The notes under the pieces are model-generated. The model saw nothing but the letters and a program-made list of their open reading frames with translations. It searched no databases and was not told where the DNA came from. Positions 4,673 through 6,379 of a DNA stretch of 6,379 nt are shown in pieces. Position numbers and translations under genes: made by a program. The DNA comes from WVWW01 sp041568335 (GTDB lineage: Bacteria; Acidobacteriota; Polarisedimenticolia; Polarisedimenticolales; Polarisedimenticolaceae): positions 1-6,379 of the forward strand of contig JBFFZZ010000180.1 in NCBI GenBank assembly GCA_041568335.1. The letters run 5' to 3'. Within the stretch, counting starts at the first letter, position 1. Every line of letters begins with the position of its first letter.

Positions 4673-6223
4673 TCAGTCGGCGCCGGCGCGGTCGAGCAAC
4701 GCCCGATCGCCCGTCACCGCAACGCGTTGCTGGTACAGCGACAGGCCACTCAGCCCGCCGAGCTCTTCGCCGCCGCCGGCCCGGCCCGGGCCGCCGTGGA
4801 GCATCGCGGGCAGCGTCGTCCCGGATCCCGGCAGCTGCGGGGCGACCTTCGACGAGGCCACGTAGAGCCGTCCGCTGGTACCGCCCCCGGCCGTCAGGTA
4901 AGCGGCCAGGTCTTCAGGCCGATCGATGTACAGCGAGGTGACGAGCGTTCCTCGCGCCCGTCCTACCTCCTCCGCCGCCTGCCCCATCGTGCCGCCGTAG
5001 GAACACAGGGTCGATACGGGGCCGAACACCTCGTGCCGGTGGACGACCTCCGCCGGTCGATCCGCGCGCAGCAGGGTCGGTCCGAAGAACCACCCTTTAC
5101 CGGGCGGCGCGCCGCGGCCGTCGACGCGTTGACCGCTGCCGTGCACGATGTCGGCCCCCGCAGCGAGCTTGGCGACGCCCTCGATCGCATCCACGAGCTG
5201 ACGCTCGGTCGCCAGCGGTCCCATGGTCACCTCGCTGTCACGCGGATCGCCCGCCACCACCCCGGACAACCTTTCGCACAGCGCCTCCTGGACCTCGTCG
5301 ATCTCGTCGCTCGGAACGAGGATCCGCCTCACGGCCGTGCACTTCTGTCCCGTTTTCTGGGTGATCTCCCGCGCGATGTCCGTCAGGAAGACGTTCCAGG
5401 TCTCGCCCTCGCGATCGAGCCCCGGCCCCAGGACCGCCGCATTGAGGCTATCGGCTTCGACGTTGACCCGGGTACTGGCGGCCAGCAGGTTCGGCTTGCC
5501 GCGCAACTGCAACGCGGTTTCCGCGGACCCCGTGAAGGCGAAGACATCCTGCTCTCCGAGCCTGTCGAGAAGGTCGCCCGTCGAGCCACAGACGAAGTTG
5601 AACGCGCCCTCCGGCACCACACCGGACTCGACGAGAATCTCCGCGCACCGCTCGGCCACCCAGGCGCTGCTGGTGGCCGGCTTGGTGATCACCGGCATCC
5701 CGGCCAGCAAGGCGCACGCCGCCTTCTCCGCCAGGCCCCATGCCGGGAAGTTGAACGCGTTGACGTGGACGGCCACGCCTCCGCGCGGCAACCGCAAATG
5801 ACGACCCCAGAAACGCGGTGATCGGCCGAGCTGGGCCCCCTCGTCCTCGGCGTACCACCGACGGTCGCCGAGGGATTTCCCCAGCTCGCCGTAGTACGAC
5901 AGGGTGAAGGTCGCCCCGTCGAGATCGAACTTGGCGTCCTTGCGCGTGACACCCGTATTCAACGCCGACAGCTCGATCAGCTCGTCGCGCTTCTCGTAGA
6001 GCGCTTTCGACATCGCGGAGAGGAGCTCGCCGCGCCGCGCAAACGTCATCGCGGCAAGCGCGGCGCCACCTTTCTCGCGTGCGTAATCGTATGCGGCTCC
6101 GAAATCCAACCCGGCGCTGCTCGCCTGGGCGATGGGCTCCTCGGTACAGGGGTTGTGCAACGTCGCGAAGCCGCTGTCGGCCTGATGCCAGCGGCCCTCG
6201 GTATAGCTACGGAGCGTCTTCAT
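4673..6223 (-). CDS. boxD: CoA-linked semialdehyde dehydrogenase of the PaaZ/BoxD family (BoxD-like, single domain)
   Basis: A 516-residue cytoplasmic NAD(P)+-dependent aldehyde dehydrogenase. It aligns from memory along its whole length with the dehydrogenase half of E. coli PaaZ, including VHVNAFNFPAWG, KPAT, the FTGSA turn and HGGPGRAGGGEELGGL near the C-terminus. Expected active-site residues are present: N158, K181, general base E256 in VEADSLN, nucleophile C295 in GQKCTAVRR, and E398 in HEVFGP. PaaZ carries an extra C-terminal MaoC-like hydratase and is about 680 residues long. This protein ends right after the dehydrogenase domain, matching stand-alone BoxD, which oxidises 3,4-dehydroadipyl-CoA semialdehyde in aerobic benzoyl-CoA degradation. 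The symbol is tentative: a PaaZ-like role with a separate hydratase is equally possible, and no box or paa gene is adjacent. The start has GGGAG at 6231-6235, 7 nt upstream. It lies 55 bp downstream of another minus-strand gene. Confidence 0.9.
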   Translation of the reverse strand: MKTLRSYTEGRWHQADSGFATLHNPCTEEPIAQASSAGLDFGAAYDYAREKGGAALAAMTFARRGELLSAMSKALYEKRDELIELSALNTGVTRKDAKFDLDGATFTLSYYGELGKSLGDRRWYAEDEGAQLGRSPRFWGRHLRLPRGGVAVHVNAFNFPAWGLAEKAACALLAGMPVITKPATSSAWVAERCAEILVESGVVPEGAFNFVCGSTGDLLDRLGEQDVFAFTGSAETALQLRGKPNLLAASTRVNVEADSLNAAVLGPGLDREGETWNVFLTDIAREITQKTGQKCTAVRRILVPSDEIDEVQEALCERLSGVVAGDPRDSEVTMGPLATERQLVDAIEGVAKLAAGADIVHGSGQRVDGRGAPPGKGWFFGPTLLRADRPAEVVHRHEVFGPVSTLCSYGGTMGQAAEEVGRARGTLVTSLYIDRPEDLAAYLTAGGGTSGRLYVASSKVAPQLPGSGTTLPAMLHGGPGRAGGGEELGGLSGLSLYQQRVAVTGDRALLDRAGAD

Positions 6224-6230
6224 GCGTCAT

Positions 6231-6235
6231 CTCCC
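6231..6235 (-). promoter_or_regulatory. Shine-Dalgarno site of the BoxD-like dehydrogenase
   Basis: GGGAG on the minus strand sits 7 nt before the ATG at 6223. A nearby upstream ATG (minus strand, directly abutting the Shine-Dalgarno site) is out of frame and too close to it to be used. Confidence 0.6.
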
Positions 6236-6266
6236 GTGTCGATCCGTGGTCGCCGCCATTAGAGCA

Positions 6267-6280
6267 GACCGCGGGCGGTC
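6267..6280 (-). terminator. Perfect short inverted repeat overlapping the stop of the right-edge gene; weak terminator candidate
   Basis: GACCGC (6267-6272) and GCGGTC (6275-6280) form a perfect dyad overlapping the TGA stop at 6279-6281. As RNA it would fold with about five pairs and a 4-nt loop. Minus-strand bases after it read TGCTCTAATGG, only slightly T-rich. The position right at a gene end suits a terminator; the missing T-run argues against a strong one. Confidence 0.3.
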
Positions 6281-6379
6281 AGTCCCAGATCTTGACCTCG
6301 AACCGGCCGCTCGAGTCGGCGGCCCCCCGGAGCATCGACGCGGTGTTGTAGCGCATCGCGATGCGGCCTTGCGGGTCCA
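6279..6379 (-). CDS. C-terminal 32 residues of an unrecognised protein (runs off the right edge)
   Basis: On the minus strand a frame is open from the window edge to a TGA at 6279-6281. It codes DPQGRIAMRYNTASMLRG followed by AADSSGRFEVKIWD. Nearly every codon ends in G or C, as in the confident genes here, so it is very likely a real gene end. I do not recognise the family: the fragment is too short and has no known motif. It lies 55 bp upstream of the BoxD-like gene on the same strand, so it may belong to the same transcript unless the hairpin at its stop terminates transcription. Confidence 0.6.
   Translation of the reverse strand, partial: DPQGRIAMRYNTASMLRGAADSSGRFEVKIWD

Noticed and set aside
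3764..5821. Very long plus-strand open frame (685 codons) through the MATE, small exported protein and dehydrogenase genes
   Set aside because: It is antisense to two confident genes and out of frame with the MATE gene, rich in Arg/Gly/Ala/Pro with no domain. In GC-rich DNA, frames shadowing real genes stay open by chance.
6079..6351. 90-codon plus-strand open frame at the right edge
   Set aside because: It is antisense to the dehydrogenase start and the right-edge gene end, with no ribosome site or motif.

Overview
This is a GC-rich, densely packed bacterial chromosomal window with strong G/C preference at third codon positions. It looks like ordinary housekeeping and envelope territory. 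I see no rRNA, tRNA, CRISPR array, insertion sequence, integrase or phage gene. The gene set and the very high GC would suit a GC-rich Gram-negative lineage such as Acidobacteriota, Myxococcota or another environmental phylum. That is inference only: no marker gene fixes the taxon.

Left block (1-4103). The window opens with the first 112 codons of an ABC-2-type ABC transporter ATPase on the minus strand. It diverges across a 67-bp gap from a plus-strand run of three genes. The first encodes an exported protein with a TolB/beta-propeller-like N-terminal region, a Pro/Glu-rich linker built from three 17-residue repeats, and an Ig-like C-terminal domain. Its stop codon overlaps the TTG start of a YegS/DgkB-type lipid kinase. 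After 64 bp comes a complete MATE-family multidrug/metabolite exporter with a good Shine-Dalgarno site.

Right block (4100-6379), all on the minus strand. Reading leftward from the right edge, there is the last 32 residues of an unrecognised protein, then a 516-residue PaaZ/BoxD-type CoA-linked semialdehyde dehydrogenase, then a small exported protein with a GWIVDSYC motif. This last gene converges on the MATE gene, and the two stop codons share a single CTAG palindrome.

How the genes fit together: the left block is membrane and envelope related (transport, lipid phosphorylation, exported protein). The right block contains a catabolic aldehyde dehydrogenase of the CoA-dependent aromatic pathways (aerobic benzoyl-CoA or phenylacetyl-CoA type), but no other gene of those pathways is in view. 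I see no convincing new multi-gene system. The points most worth following are the repeat-linked exported protein coupled to the lipid kinase, the overlapping convergent stops, the stand-alone BoxD-like enzyme, and a possible leaderless start of the ABC ATPase.
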